This document shows positions 7,318 through 15,181 of a stretch of 64,000 bases of DNA, one piece after another. The stretch spans positions 186,001 to 250,000 of the forward strand of contig JAZJZX010000002.1 of assembly GCA_040389445.1 (NCBI GenBank), given 5' to 3'. Source of the stretch: UBA5189 sp040389445. Lineage in GTDB: Bacteria > Chloroflexota > Limnocylindria > Limnocylindrales > CSP1-4. A program made the position numbers and the translations under genes. The notes under the pieces were generated by a model. The model was not told where the DNA came from, did not search any database, and worked only from the letters and a program-made list of their open reading frames with translations. Position 1 is the first letter of the stretch. Each line of letters begins with the position of its first letter.

Positions 7318-8660
7318 ACCTGCGCCGATGGCTGCAGCCCGGGATCGGGATCAAGCGTTGGCTCGGCGTCGTGTTCCTCGGCTTGTTCCTCCTCGACCTC
7401 GCGGTTGCCCATGTCGTGCGCCAGGTCACCGCGGACGTGCATCCGGGCGGATTCCTGGGCGCCATGCTCGACGCCGCCACCCTGCAGTTTCTGCCCTATC
7501 CGCTCCGCGGGCTGATCGTGGGAGCCGCCGGCCTCGTGCTGGTCGCCACGGGAGGTGTGCGCGTCATCCGTGCAGTCACGGAGCCGCTCAGAGACGCCGA
7601 TACGGAGGAATCACTCGGCGAAGTCCTCTACCGCAAGCGCCTCCTGGCACGGGGGCCGCGCGTCGTTGCGATCGGCGGGGGTACCGGATTGTCCGCCCTG
7701 CTGCGCGGCCTCAAGGAGCACACCGGCAACATCACCGCGATCGTGACGGTGGCCGACGATGGTGGCTCGTCCGGTGCGCTCCGGGACGAGCTGGGAATTC
7801 CGGCGGTCGGTGACATCCGCAGCTGCATTGCGGCACTGGCCGATACGGAACCGCTGATGAGCGACTTCCTGGGCTACCGGTTTCCCGGCGGACGTTCCGC
7901 CGAGGGCTCGCCGGTTGAGACCGAACCAGGGCGACTGGGCGGCCACGCCATCGGAAACCTGCTCATCGCCGCCCTGACGGCCGTTGAGGGTGGTGACTTC
8001 GAGGCTGCCGTCCGACGGATGAATCGCGTCCTGGCGGTCAGGGGACAGGTGCTGCCCGTGTCGCCGACGCCGATCACCCTGCACGCCCGGACACGGAACG
8101 GAATCGTCGTCTCGGGTCAATCCAACGTGATGCGTACACCCGGGATCGAGCGGGTCTGGATCACGCCGACGGAGGTGATGCCGTCCGCGGACGCCCTGGC
8201 GGCCATCGCCGAGGCGGACCTGATCGTGCTGGGACCGGGCAGCCTGTTCACGAGTCTCCTCCCGGTGCTGCTGGTTCCGGAGATTCGGTCCGCCCTTGCC
8301 GCCACCCCGGCCCTGCGCCTGTACATCTGCAACGTCGCAACGCAGGCCGGCGAGACGGCGGGGTACGACCTGGCCGATCACCTGGAGGCGCTGATCGGCC
8401 ATACCGCACCGGGCCTCGTGGACGTGGTCCTGGCGAACGACCGCTTCGACGCCCGGGTTCCGGATGGCTGGGTTGCCGAATCGGTGCGGCTTCGGTGGCC
8501 GCCGGCCATCGATCGCGTGCCGACCCTGGTCACCGAAGACGTCGTCGATGCCGTGAACGCCCATCGTCACGACCCGGATCGACTGGCGGCCGCGGTTCTC
8601 CGGATCGCGGAGCGGGAACTGGCGGCCCGTCGGCGGATCGGCGTGGCACGGACCGCCTGA
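7314..8660 (+). CDS. yvcK: Gluconeogenesis factor YvcK (CofD/YvcK family), membrane-anchored form
   Basis: YvcK binds UDP-sugars and is needed for growth on gluconeogenic substrates and for cell-wall homeostasis in Firmicutes and Actinobacteria. The core is clear: VVAIGGGTGLSALLRGLK, TVADDGGSSGALR, PAVGDIRSCIAAL, GHAIGNLL and DLIVLGPGSLFTS. Unlike the soluble Bacillus protein, this 448-residue version begins with about 110 residues holding two transmembrane helices (VVFLGLFLLDLAVAHVV and LRGLIVGAAGLVLVATGG). ATG 7314 overlaps the rapZ stop (ATGA) and is in frame; upstream GTG codons inside rapZ are less likely. Confidence 0.93.
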   Translation: MNLRRWLQPGIGIKRWLGVVFLGLFLLDLAVAHVVRQVTADVHPGGFLGAMLDAATLQFLPYPLRGLIVGAAGLVLVATGGVRVIRAVTEPLRDADTEESLGEVLYRKRLLARGPRVVAIGGGTGLSALLRGLKEHTGNITAIVTVADDGGSSGALRDELGIPAVGDIRSCIAALADTEPLMSDFLGYRFPGGRSAEGSPVETEPGRLGGHAIGNLLIAALTAVEGGDFEAAVRRMNRVLAVRGQVLPVSPTPITLHARTRNGIVVSGQSNVMRTPGIERVWITPTEVMPSADALAAIAEADLIVLGPGSLFTSLLPVLLVPEIRSALAATPALRLYICNVATQAGETAGYDLADHLEALIGHTAPGLVDVVLANDRFDARVPDGWVAESVRLRWPPAIDRVPTLVTEDVVDAVNAHRHDPDRLAAAVLRIAERELAARRRIGVARTA

Positions 8661-8674
8661 TCGGCCCGCGAACG

Positions 8675-9481
8675 ATGAGCTCGGTCGATCGCGATCTTGT
8701 CGCAGCCCTGCGGGCAGAGCTGGCTGCCATCGAACCGAGCCGGGCCTGCGACCTTGCGGCCGAACGGACGGGCCTCGGCCCCGTCCGGGCGTCGGCGGGT
8801 CGGGCCGGACCGAGCCAGCGCGACCCGGTACTCGCCAGGCTGGAACTCCGGCTCGGCCGCCGCGGGGTCGAGGCCGGGCCGGCAGCGTTCGCATGGGCGG
8901 CATCCCCGGAGCACTGTCGGATGGCGTACCTGCGTGGTCGTTTCCTGTCACGCGGATCGCTCAGTGTGGCGGGCGCGCGCACACACCTCGAATTCGTCGT
9001 CGACCAGGCTGAAGCGCCCATCCTGGCGGCGTGGCTGCGCGAGGCCGGCCTGCCGGCGTCCTGGCGGGTGCGGCGCGGCCGCGGTGTCGTGACATGGAAG
9101 AGCGCCGAGATCGTCGGTCTGTTCCTTCGTCGGATCGGAGCCGGCGCCGCCCTCCTCGAGTTGGAGGCACGGCAGGTCTCCCGGGCCCTGCGCGGGGAAC
9201 TCAATCGGATCCTCAATGCCGAGTCGTCGAATCTGCAGCGATCGGTCGCGGCCGCCGGCCGACAACTGGCGGCGATCGATCAACTCGAGGCCGACGGTCG
9301 ACTCGGCGAGCAGCCGTATGTCGTGCGGGTCGTGGCCGAGGCGCGACGGGAGACGCCCGAGGCGACCCTCGCGGAGCTGGCGGAGCGACTCGGTTTCCAC
9401 CGGTCCGGCGTCCAGCGCGCCCTCGAGCGGGTCGAGCGGCTGGCCCTCCACGGCGAGGCAAGATCCGCGCCTCTGGCATGA
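8675..9481 (+). CDS. whiA: DNA-binding protein WhiA
   Basis: WhiA combines a degenerate LAGLIDADG homing-endonuclease fold with a C-terminal helix-turn-helix; it is a sporulation regulator in Streptomyces and affects division and chromosome segregation in Bacillus. Seen here: CRMAYLRGRFLSRGSLS in the N-terminal half, the family hallmark ILNAESSNLQRSVAAA (consensus NxExxNxxKtvxAA), and TLAELAERLGFHRSGVQRAL as the HTH. The 268-residue length is slightly short of the usual ~300. It is third in rapZ-yvcK-whiA, 14 bases after yvcK. Confidence 0.93.
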   Translation: MSSVDRDLVAALRAELAAIEPSRACDLAAERTGLGPVRASAGRAGPSQRDPVLARLELRLGRRGVEAGPAAFAWAASPEHCRMAYLRGRFLSRGSLSVAGARTHLEFVVDQAEAPILAAWLREAGLPASWRVRRGRGVVTWKSAEIVGLFLRRIGAGAALLELEARQVSRALRGELNRILNAESSNLQRSVAAAGRQLAAIDQLEADGRLGEQPYVVRVVAEARRETPEATLAELAERLGFHRSGVQRALERVERLALHGEARSAPLA

Positions 9482-9482
9482 T
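9477..9482 (+). promoter_or_regulatory. Possible extended -10 (TGGCATGAT) of tpiA
   Basis: CATGAT, preceded by TGG at 9474-9476, overlaps the end of whiA and lies six bases before the tpiA ATG, suggesting a leaderless message. The weaker CA start of the hexamer makes this less certain than rapZ or def. Confidence 0.35.
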
Positions 9483-9488
9483 CAGCGC

Positions 9489-10361
9489 ATGCGCACTGTG
9501 ATCGTCGCCGGCAACTGGAAGATGAACTCCACCCCCGCCGATGCGGGTCAGCTGGCCAGGGACATCGCCGCACGGACCCGGGTCGGCCGTGTCGTCCGGA
9601 TCCTGTGCCCGCCGTTCGTCAGCCTCGCCGCGGTCCGGGACGCCGTTGCAGCGGTGCCGACGGCGCCCGACGGCAGCGGCGTCTGGGTGGGTGCCCAGAA
9701 CGTGCATCACGAGCTGGCCGGCGCGCATACCGGCGAAATCGCGGCGCCGATGCTCGTCGGCCTCGCGAGCTGGGTCATCGTCGGCCATTCCGAGCGCCGG
9801 CGCGACGCGGGCGAGACGGATGCCCAGATCGCGGCCAAGCTCGTCAATGCGTGGGCTGCCGGGATCCGCCCGATCCTGTGCGTCGGCGAAGTCCTCGAGG
9901 AGCGGGAGGCCGGTCGCGCCGACCTGGTCGTCGAGGGACAGATCCGCGGGGCGCTTGCCGGAGCCGTCATGCCGGTCTGGGAAGCGCAGTCTCCAGTCGA
10001 TCTCCCCTGGCTCACGATCGCGTACGAGCCGGTGTGGGCGATCGGGACCGGGCGCAATGCGCGTGGATCGGATGCCGCCGCGATGGCCGACGTCATTCGA
10101 CGGGTGCTCGACGATCTCTCCATCGCGAGCGCCGCGATCCCGATCCTGTACGGCGGGTCGGTGACCTCGGCGAACATCGACGAGTTCCTGGCAGAGCCGT
10201 CGATCGACGGCGCGCTCGTCGGGGGCGCCTCGCTCAAGGTGGATGAGATGGCCGGGATCGTTGCGCGCGCCGGGCTCACGGCGGAGGCGCGGGCGGCCGT
10301 TGACGGGCGCGGGCCGGCGGGTCTGGCGTCCGGTGGGCCGTCTTCCCGGCGCTCTGCGTGA
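9489..10361 (+). CDS. tpiA: Triosephosphate isomerase
   Basis: Interconverts DHAP and glyceraldehyde-3-phosphate in glycolysis/gluconeogenesis. All active-site blocks are present: AGNWKMN (catalytic Lys), VIVGHSERR (catalytic His), the signature AYEPVWAIGTG (catalytic Glu and loop 6) and LYGGSV (phosphate binding). At 290 residues it has a ~35-residue Gly/Ala/Arg-rich C-terminal extension beyond the usual ~250. Its stop overlaps gpmI by GTGA, so two glycolytic enzymes are coupled. Confidence 0.97.
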   Translation: MRTVIVAGNWKMNSTPADAGQLARDIAARTRVGRVVRILCPPFVSLAAVRDAVAAVPTAPDGSGVWVGAQNVHHELAGAHTGEIAAPMLVGLASWVIVGHSERRRDAGETDAQIAAKLVNAWAAGIRPILCVGEVLEEREAGRADLVVEGQIRGALAGAVMPVWEAQSPVDLPWLTIAYEPVWAIGTGRNARGSDAAAMADVIRRVLDDLSIASAAIPILYGGSVTSANIDEFLAEPSIDGALVGGASLKVDEMAGIVARAGLTAEARAAVDGRGPAGLASGGPSSRRSA

Positions 10362-11938
10362 GGGCGGTCCTCCCCCGCCCGCGACCGCTCGTCCTGGTCG
10401 TGCTGGACGGCTTCGGCATCGGGCGCCGGCCCGAGGACGATGCGATCAGGGCGGCGCGGATGCCGGCCTGGCAGGGCCTCCTGAGCCGATGGCCGCACAG
10501 CGCCCTCGGGGCATCGGAGGGATCGGTCGGTCTGCCCGTGGGCCAGATGGGCAATTCCGAGGTCGGGCACCTCAATCTCGGCGCCGGGCGACCCGTGCTC
10601 CAGGACCTGCCGAGGATCGATGCTGCGCTGGCGGATGGTTCCTTCTTCGAACGTCCGGCCCTGGTCGAGGCGTGTGAGCGCGCCCGGGCCACCACAGGCC
10701 GCCTGTCGATCGTGGGGCTGATCGGTCCAGGCGGCGTCCATGCCAACGATCGACACCTCGTGGCCCTGGCCCGGCTGGCCGCTCGACGCGGGGTGCCCGC
10801 GGTCCGGGTGCACGCCCTGCTCGACGGGCGCGACACCGAGCCGCGCTCGGCCCTGGGGTTCATGGACGACCTGACGATGCGTCTCGATGCGACGCATCCC
10901 GATGCCCGCGTGGCGTCGGTCGGGGGTCGGTACTTCGCGATGGATCGCGATCATCGCTGGGACCGCGTCAAGATCGGATACGACGCCATCGTCCACCGAG
11001 TCGGCTTGACCGCGCCGGGCCCGTCCGCGGCGATTGCACTCGCCTACGAGCGTGGAGAATCGGACGAGTTCGTTCGTCCAACGGTCGTCGATGGTGTCGA
11101 TGGGGGACTCCGGGATGGCGAGGCGATCATCCATCTGAACTTTCGCGCGGACCGGGCCCGGCAGCTGACGCACGCGCTCGCGGACCGTGACTTCACCGAC
11201 TTCGATCGAGGAGGGCCGAATGGAGCAGACGCACCGCGCGATCTGGCCGTGACCACGATGACGGCGTACGAGAGCGGACTGCCGGTCGCGGTGGCCTTCC
11301 CGCCCGAGGAGGCGCGCTCGCTCGCCGACGCCTGGTCGGAAGCCGGACTGCGCCAGCTGCATCTGGCCGAGACCGAGAAGTACGCGCACGTCACCTACTT
11401 CTTCAACGGCGGCACCGAGGCTCCGCACGAGGGTGAGGACCGGATCCTCATCCCGAGCCCGCGGGTGGCTACCTACGATCTCGCTCCGGCCATGAGTGCG
11501 CCGGGAGTGACGGACGCTCTCGTTGCTGCCATCGCTGGCGGAACCCACGATGTCATCGTGGCGAACTATGCGAACCCCGACATGGTCGGCCATACCGGCA
11601 ACTGGGCGGCGACGGTCGAGGCACTCGAGGTCGTCGACACCTGCCTGGCGCGGATCGCGGCGGCGGTCGAGGCCGTCGAGGCTGCCGATCCGGCGGGGCC
11701 CGGCGCCATTCTTGCCATCACCGCGGACCACGGCAACGCCGACGAGCTTCGCGACGAGCATGGTCGGCCGGTCACGGCCCACTCGCTGAACGAGGTGCCG
11801 TTGCTCCTCGCCGGGCGCGCCGTCGAGGGTCGCCGGCTGGACGACGGCGTCCTTGCCGATGTCGCGCCCACCCTGCTCGAACTTGCCGGACTGCCGGGCT
11901 GGCCGTCGATGACCGGCCACTCCCTCCTGCGTCCGTGA
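10358..11938 (+). CDS. gpmI: 2,3-bisphosphoglycerate-independent phosphoglycerate mutase
   Basis: Mn-dependent alkaline-phosphatase-fold enzyme interconverting 3- and 2-phosphoglycerate. Motifs: LVVLDGFGIG (first metal Asp), MGNSEVGHLNLGAG (phospho-serine nucleophile), LLDGRDTEP, GGRYFAMDRDHRW, NFRADRARQ, ETEKYAHVTYFFNGG, NYANPDMVGHTG and ITADHGNADEL (metal ligands). At 526 residues it is full length. GTG 10358 overlaps the tpiA stop. secG follows after a ~120-base gap. Confidence 0.97.
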   Translation: MRAVLPRPRPLVLVVLDGFGIGRRPEDDAIRAARMPAWQGLLSRWPHSALGASEGSVGLPVGQMGNSEVGHLNLGAGRPVLQDLPRIDAALADGSFFERPALVEACERARATTGRLSIVGLIGPGGVHANDRHLVALARLAARRGVPAVRVHALLDGRDTEPRSALGFMDDLTMRLDATHPDARVASVGGRYFAMDRDHRWDRVKIGYDAIVHRVGLTAPGPSAAIALAYERGESDEFVRPTVVDGVDGGLRDGEAIIHLNFRADRARQLTHALADRDFTDFDRGGPNGADAPRDLAVTTMTAYESGLPVAVAFPPEEARSLADAWSEAGLRQLHLAETEKYAHVTYFFNGGTEAPHEGEDRILIPSPRVATYDLAPAMSAPGVTDALVAAIAGGTHDVIVANYANPDMVGHTGNWAATVEALEVVDTCLARIAAAVEAVEAADPAGPGAILAITADHGNADELRDEHGRPVTAHSLNEVPLLLAGRAVEGRRLDDGVLADVAPTLLELAGLPGWPSMTGHSLLRP

Positions 11939-12023
11939 CGCCCCGGCTGCGGGCCCGCCTGTCCACCCGGTGCCGCGGTGCCCGGAGCGGCGATGTCGGG
12001 CCAGGGGTCCTGCGCCGACCCTG

Positions 12024-12032
12024 TGCTACCAT
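12024..12032 (+). promoter_or_regulatory. Extended -10 (TGCTACCAT) of secG
   Basis: TGC plus TACCAT in the 124-base gap between gpmI and secG, about 30 bases before the secG start, with a good Shine-Dalgarno (TTGGAGG, 12047-12053) between them. Confidence 0.5.
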
Positions 12033-12062
12033 CCGACGCCGTCACCTTGGAGGTTCAACCCC

Positions 12063-12293
12063 GTGAATCCTGTCCTGGCTGCGGGCCAGATGATCGTCTC
12101 CGTCGCACTCGTGCTGTCTGTCATCCTGCAGGCGCGCGGAGCGGGGCTGTCCGGCGCCTTCGGGGGTGACTCCGCCGTCTACCGCAGCCGTCGTGGCATC
12201 GAACGACGCCTGTGGCAGTTCACCATCGCGCTCCTCGTGTTGTTCGTGCTCTTCTCCATGACCTCGTACCTGCTCGACACGACGGCGGCCTAG
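12063..12293 (+). CDS. secG: Preprotein translocase subunit SecG
   Basis: SecG is the small two-helix subunit of SecYEG. The 76-residue product has helix 1 (QMIVSVALVLSVILQARG), the conserved loop GAGLSGAFGG, and helix 2 (FTIALLVLFVLFSMTSYLL). GTG 12063 is preceded at nine bases by TTGGAGG, which decides the start. Position after tpiA-gpmI is a common arrangement. Confidence 0.93.
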   Translation: MNPVLAAGQMIVSVALVLSVILQARGAGLSGAFGGDSAVYRSRRGIERRLWQFTIALLVLFVLFSMTSYLLDTTAA

Positions 12294-12327
12294 CGGCTCT
12301 GGCGTCGCAGTTCATGGCTTGAGCGAA

Positions 12328-14064
12328 ATGCACCTGCGCGACCGGGCGATCATCGGTCTGCTGTCCCTGATCCTGGTGGGATTGACCGGAGCGGTCGTGG
12401 CTCCGTCCCTGTCGCCGTCCGGCCCCGAAGCGAGTCCCGACGCGAGCCCGATCGTCATTCGCCCGTACATCGAAGGGATCGTCGGGACCGCCGTGTCGGT
12501 GAGCCCGTTCAGCGCGCAGTCGGTAGCGGAGCGCGAGATCGAGGCGCTCCTCTTCCGCGGCCTGGTGCGACTCGGGCCCGATGACACGCTGGTCGGCGAT
12601 CTCGCCGAGCGGTGGACGGTCGATCCGAGCGGGGCGGCCTGGACGTTCTACCTCCGGCCGGGGCTGACCTGGCAGGACGGTGAGCCCATCACCGCAGAGG
12701 ATGTGCTCTTCACGGTCGGCGCCCTGAGCGACCCCGCATATACCGGCCCGGGAGCCTCGTCGTGGCGGGAAGTCACGGCCACGGCGTCCGATCCGCTGAC
12801 GGTGACGCTGACGCTGGCCACCCCGTTGGGCGGCTTCCTCCAGGCGGCGACCCAGGGGATCGCCCCGGCTCATCTGCTGTCGGGCGTGGCACCGGCTGAC
12901 CTGGCGGCCGATCCGTTCGGGCGCAAGCCGGTGGGGTCGGGTGCCTTTCGGTTGGCGGCCATGGACGACCAGCGTGCCCTGCTCGTTCCCTATGTCGCCG
13001 AACTGGTCTCGGGCGGGCTCGGCGGCCCGAACGACTCGGCGCCACCGCCGACCGACTCGCTCGCGACGGCCACGCCGGGCGCGCCGCGCAGTGTTCCCCT
13101 TCCGTACCTCGACGGTATCGAGTTCCGGTTCTTCGGCGATGTCGAAGCACTGACGTCGGCCTGGGGCCTCGGCGAGATCGATGGAGCCGCCGGGCTCCCG
13201 GCCGATGTCGCGAAGCGGTTGGCCGGGCAGGGATCGGCACGCATCCTGCGCTACCCGTCGACGACCCTGTTCGCGGTGACCCTGAACCTGCGGCCGAGTC
13301 ACCCGGAGTTCCGCAGCGCGGCCGTCAGGAAGGCGCTCCTCCAGGCAATCGATCGCGATGCGATCGTCCGGGATGTCCTCGGGGGACTCGCGACACGAGC
13401 GGAGGGCCTGATCCCCGAGTCGAGCTGGGCCTTCGATCCGGCCGCCAACGAGGCGATCCCGTACGATCCCGAGGCCGCCCAGGCTGCCCTCCTCGCGGCC
13501 GGCTGGAAGCGGGCCGACGGCGGTGGCTGGGTCGCGAAGGGTGCGACCGAGCCGCTGACCGTGGAGATCCTCAGTCCGCAGGCCGACGCGAATCCGGCCG
13601 CGTACGCCATCGCCGGTGCGGTCGCCTCCGGCTGGCAGGCCATCGGCCTCACCGTTGCCCACACCGCCCTGGCCGGCGCCGAGCTCGTGGGCGATCGTCT
13701 CCAGACCGGCTCGTTCGACGCCGCAGTCATCGGGACGACGATCGGGCTGGATCCGGACCTGTATCCGCTCCTCGCCTCGACCCAGGCCACGTCCCGTGGA
13801 TCCAACTACAGCGGGCTCCAGGATTCATCGCTGGACCCACTCTTGATCAAGGCCCGTGCGCCGGGCACCGACGAGGAGCGAACGGCGGCGTACGCGGCGC
13901 TCCAGGTCAAGTTGACAGCGGGCCAATACGTGCTGCCGGTGGCGTTCGGCGACGTTGTCGTCGTGGCCCGGGAAACGCTCACGGGACCCGATTCGAGGCC
14001 GGTCGGGGCCCCCGGGGACCGCTTCTGGGATGTGCTAACATGGCGCCTCGCCGAGGGCCGGTGA
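12328..14064 (+). CDS. ABC transporter substrate-binding protein, family 5 (oligopeptide type), orphan
   Basis: A 578-residue solute-binding protein of the SBP_bac_5 (OppA/DppA) family. It has an N-terminal membrane anchor or signal (IIGLLSLILVGLTGAVVAP), then EIEALLFRGLVRL, LAERWTVDPSGAAWTFYLRPGLTWQDGEPITAEDVLFTV split over the typical entry block, VGSGAFRL and VRKALLQAIDRDAIV, all family features. No lipobox Cys is obvious, so it may be an uncleaved membrane anchor. No permease or ATPase gene adjoins it, so the substrate is unknown. ATG 12328 preferred; TTG 12319 would add three residues. The 3' end contains a tRNA promoter. Confidence 0.85.
   Translation: MHLRDRAIIGLLSLILVGLTGAVVAPSLSPSGPEASPDASPIVIRPYIEGIVGTAVSVSPFSAQSVAEREIEALLFRGLVRLGPDDTLVGDLAERWTVDPSGAAWTFYLRPGLTWQDGEPITAEDVLFTVGALSDPAYTGPGASSWREVTATASDPLTVTLTLATPLGGFLQAATQGIAPAHLLSGVAPADLAADPFGRKPVGSGAFRLAAMDDQRALLVPYVAELVSGGLGGPNDSAPPPTDSLATATPGAPRSVPLPYLDGIEFRFFGDVEALTSAWGLGEIDGAAGLPADVAKRLAGQGSARILRYPSTTLFAVTLNLRPSHPEFRSAAVRKALLQAIDRDAIVRDVLGGLATRAEGLIPESSWAFDPAANEAIPYDPEAAQAALLAAGWKRADGGGWVAKGATEPLTVEILSPQADANPAAYAIAGAVASGWQAIGLTVAHTALAGAELVGDRLQTGSFDAAVIGTTIGLDPDLYPLLASTQATSRGSNYSGLQDSSLDPLLIKARAPGTDEERTAAYAALQVKLTAGQYVLPVAFGDVVVVARETLTGPDSRPVGAPGDRFWDVLTWRLAEGR
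14033..14041 (+). promoter_or_regulatory. Extended -10 (TGCTAACAT) of the tRNA-Leu pair
   Basis: TGCTAACAT lies inside the last codons of the upstream binding protein, about 50 bases before the first mature tRNA base. It matches the window-wide TGnnAnnnT pattern. Confidence 0.5.
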
Positions 14065-14091
14065 GCACGGCAAACCGGCTCGAGGGCCCAC

Positions 14092-14178
14092 GCCGAGGTG
14101 GCGAAATTGGCAGACGCGCTAGCTTCAGGAGCTAGTGCCCGCAAGGGCATATGGGTTCAAGTCCCTTCCTCGGTACCA
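14092..14178 (+). tRNA. tRNA-Leu (anticodon CAG)
   Basis: Class II tRNA with acceptor GCCGAGG/CCTCGGT, D arm with TTGGCAGA, anticodon stem CTAGC/GCTAG enclosing TTCAGGA, long variable arm GCCCGCAAGGGC, T arm GGGTTCAAGTCCC, and encoded CCA. Anticodon at 14126-14128 reads CTG codons. First of two tandem leucine tRNAs. Confidence 0.96.
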
Positions 14179-14226
14179 CCTCCTCGGACCCTCTCGGATC
14201 CTTCGAAGCCCGGCGAAACACCTGAT

Positions 14227-14311
14227 GCCCAGGTGGCGGAATTGGTATACGCGTACGTTTGAGGGGCGTATGAGGCAACTCATCCGGGTTCAAGTCCCGG
14301 CCTGGGCACCA
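14227..14311 (+). tRNA. tRNA-Leu (anticodon GAG)
   Basis: Acceptor GCCCAGG/CCTGGGC, anticodon stem TACGT/GCGTA around TTGAGGG (GAG at 14261-14263), variable arm, T arm CGGGTTCAAGTCCCG and encoded CCA. Reads CTC/CTT. It lies 48 bases after tRNA-Leu(CAG) and is probably cotranscribed with it. Confidence 0.96.
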
Positions 14312-14363
14312 CCACTCTCCCGCCGACGAGGTCCCGCGACGGGCCATGCCGGCGGCGCTCCGT

Positions 14364-14369
14364 TACGCT
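14364..14369 (+). promoter_or_regulatory. -10 box TACGCT of tRNA-Val
   Basis: TACGCT ends eight bases before the mature 5' end of tRNA-Val. The same hexamer sits six bases before tRNA-Leu(TAA) at 17800, suggesting both transcripts begin almost at the mature 5' end. Confidence 0.4.
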
Positions 14370-14377
14370 TTGACGGC

Positions 14378-14454
14378 GGGCGGTTAGCTCAGTTGGTCAG
14401 AGCGCCTCGTTTACACCGAGGAAGTCACTGGTTCGAATCCAGTACCGCCCACCA
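14378..14454 (+). tRNA. tRNA-Val (anticodon TAC)
   Basis: Acceptor GGGCGGT/ACCGCCC, D arm TAGCTCAGTTGGTCAGAGC, anticodon stem CCTCG/CGAGG around TTTACAC (TAC at 14412-14414), T arm CTGGTTCGAATCCAG and encoded CCA. Confidence 0.97.
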
Positions 14455-14508
14455 CCCGGAGCGACGGCCGTACGCCGGGACGAGTTGATGGGAGCCCACC
14501 CGGGGCCC

Positions 14509-14517
14509 TGCTAGACT
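14509..14517 (+). promoter_or_regulatory. Extended -10 (TGCTAGACT) of lemA
   Basis: TGC plus TAGACT about 58 bases before the lemA ATG, downstream of tRNA-Val. No clear -35. Confidence 0.5.
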
Positions 14518-14574
14518 GGGCGGAGACGGGGTCGGCCGAGCGTGCCGCGCGGCCCCCGCCACCTGGAGATTTCG

Positions 14575-15141
14575 ATGCCGGAACTGCTCATCATCCTCGT
14601 GATCCTGGTCGTCGCAGCGCTGTTCGTGATCGGGATCTACAACGGACTCGTCGGACGCCGAAACCGCGTGGACGAGGCGCTCGCACAGATCGAGGTCCAG
14701 CTCAAGCGCCGCCACGACCTCATTCCGAACCTCGTCAACGCCGTGAAGGGCTACATGGGGTTCGAGCAGAGCGTCCTTACGAAGGTCACCGAGGCGCGCG
14801 CCAACGCGGTCTCGGCAGGTGCACAGGGTGTCGCTGCGCAGGCCCAGGCGGAGAACATGCTGACCTCCACGCTCCGCTCGCTGTTCTCGGTCGTCGAGAA
14901 CTACCCGGACCTCAAGGCGAATCAGAACGTCCTGTCTCTCCAGGAGGAGCTGACGACGACGGAGAACCAGATCTCGTTCAGCCGCCAGAACTACAACGCC
15001 ACGGTCCTGGACTACAACACCTCCATCCAGACCGTCCCCGCCGTGATCTTCGCGGGGATGTTCGGCTTCACGAAACGCGATTTCTTCGACGCCGAGCCCG
15101 AGGCTGCCAACGTTCCGACCGTGGACCTGAGCCTCAGCTGA
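14575..15141 (+). CDS. lemA: LemA family membrane protein
   Basis: A 188-residue LemA protein: one N-terminal membrane helix (LLIILVILVVAALFVIGIY) followed by an alpha-helical bundle with the family blocks YNGLVGRRNRVDEAL, QLKRRHDLIPNLVNAVKGY, ENMLTSTLRSLFSVVENYPDLKAN and LTTTENQISFSRQNYN. The helical domain is usually placed outside or at the membrane; biochemical function is unknown. ATG 14575 follows a Shine-Dalgarno CTGGAG. htpX starts 41 bases downstream; lemA-htpX pairs are widespread and suggest a role in membrane-protein quality control. Confidence 0.93.
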   Translation: MPELLIILVILVVAALFVIGIYNGLVGRRNRVDEALAQIEVQLKRRHDLIPNLVNAVKGYMGFEQSVLTKVTEARANAVSAGAQGVAAQAQAENMLTSTLRSLFSVVENYPDLKANQNVLSLQEELTTTENQISFSRQNYNATVLDYNTSIQTVPAVIFAGMFGFTKRDFFDAEPEAANVPTVDLSLS

Positions 15142-15181
15142 ACAGGGCTTCAGTCGGCCTGCCAGAGCGCGCGGAGATCGA

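Noticed and set aside
9707..11920. Minus-strand open frame of about 740 codons opposite tpiA-gpmI
   Set aside because: Antisense shadow of two enzymes with complete active-site motifs; no family resemblance of its own.
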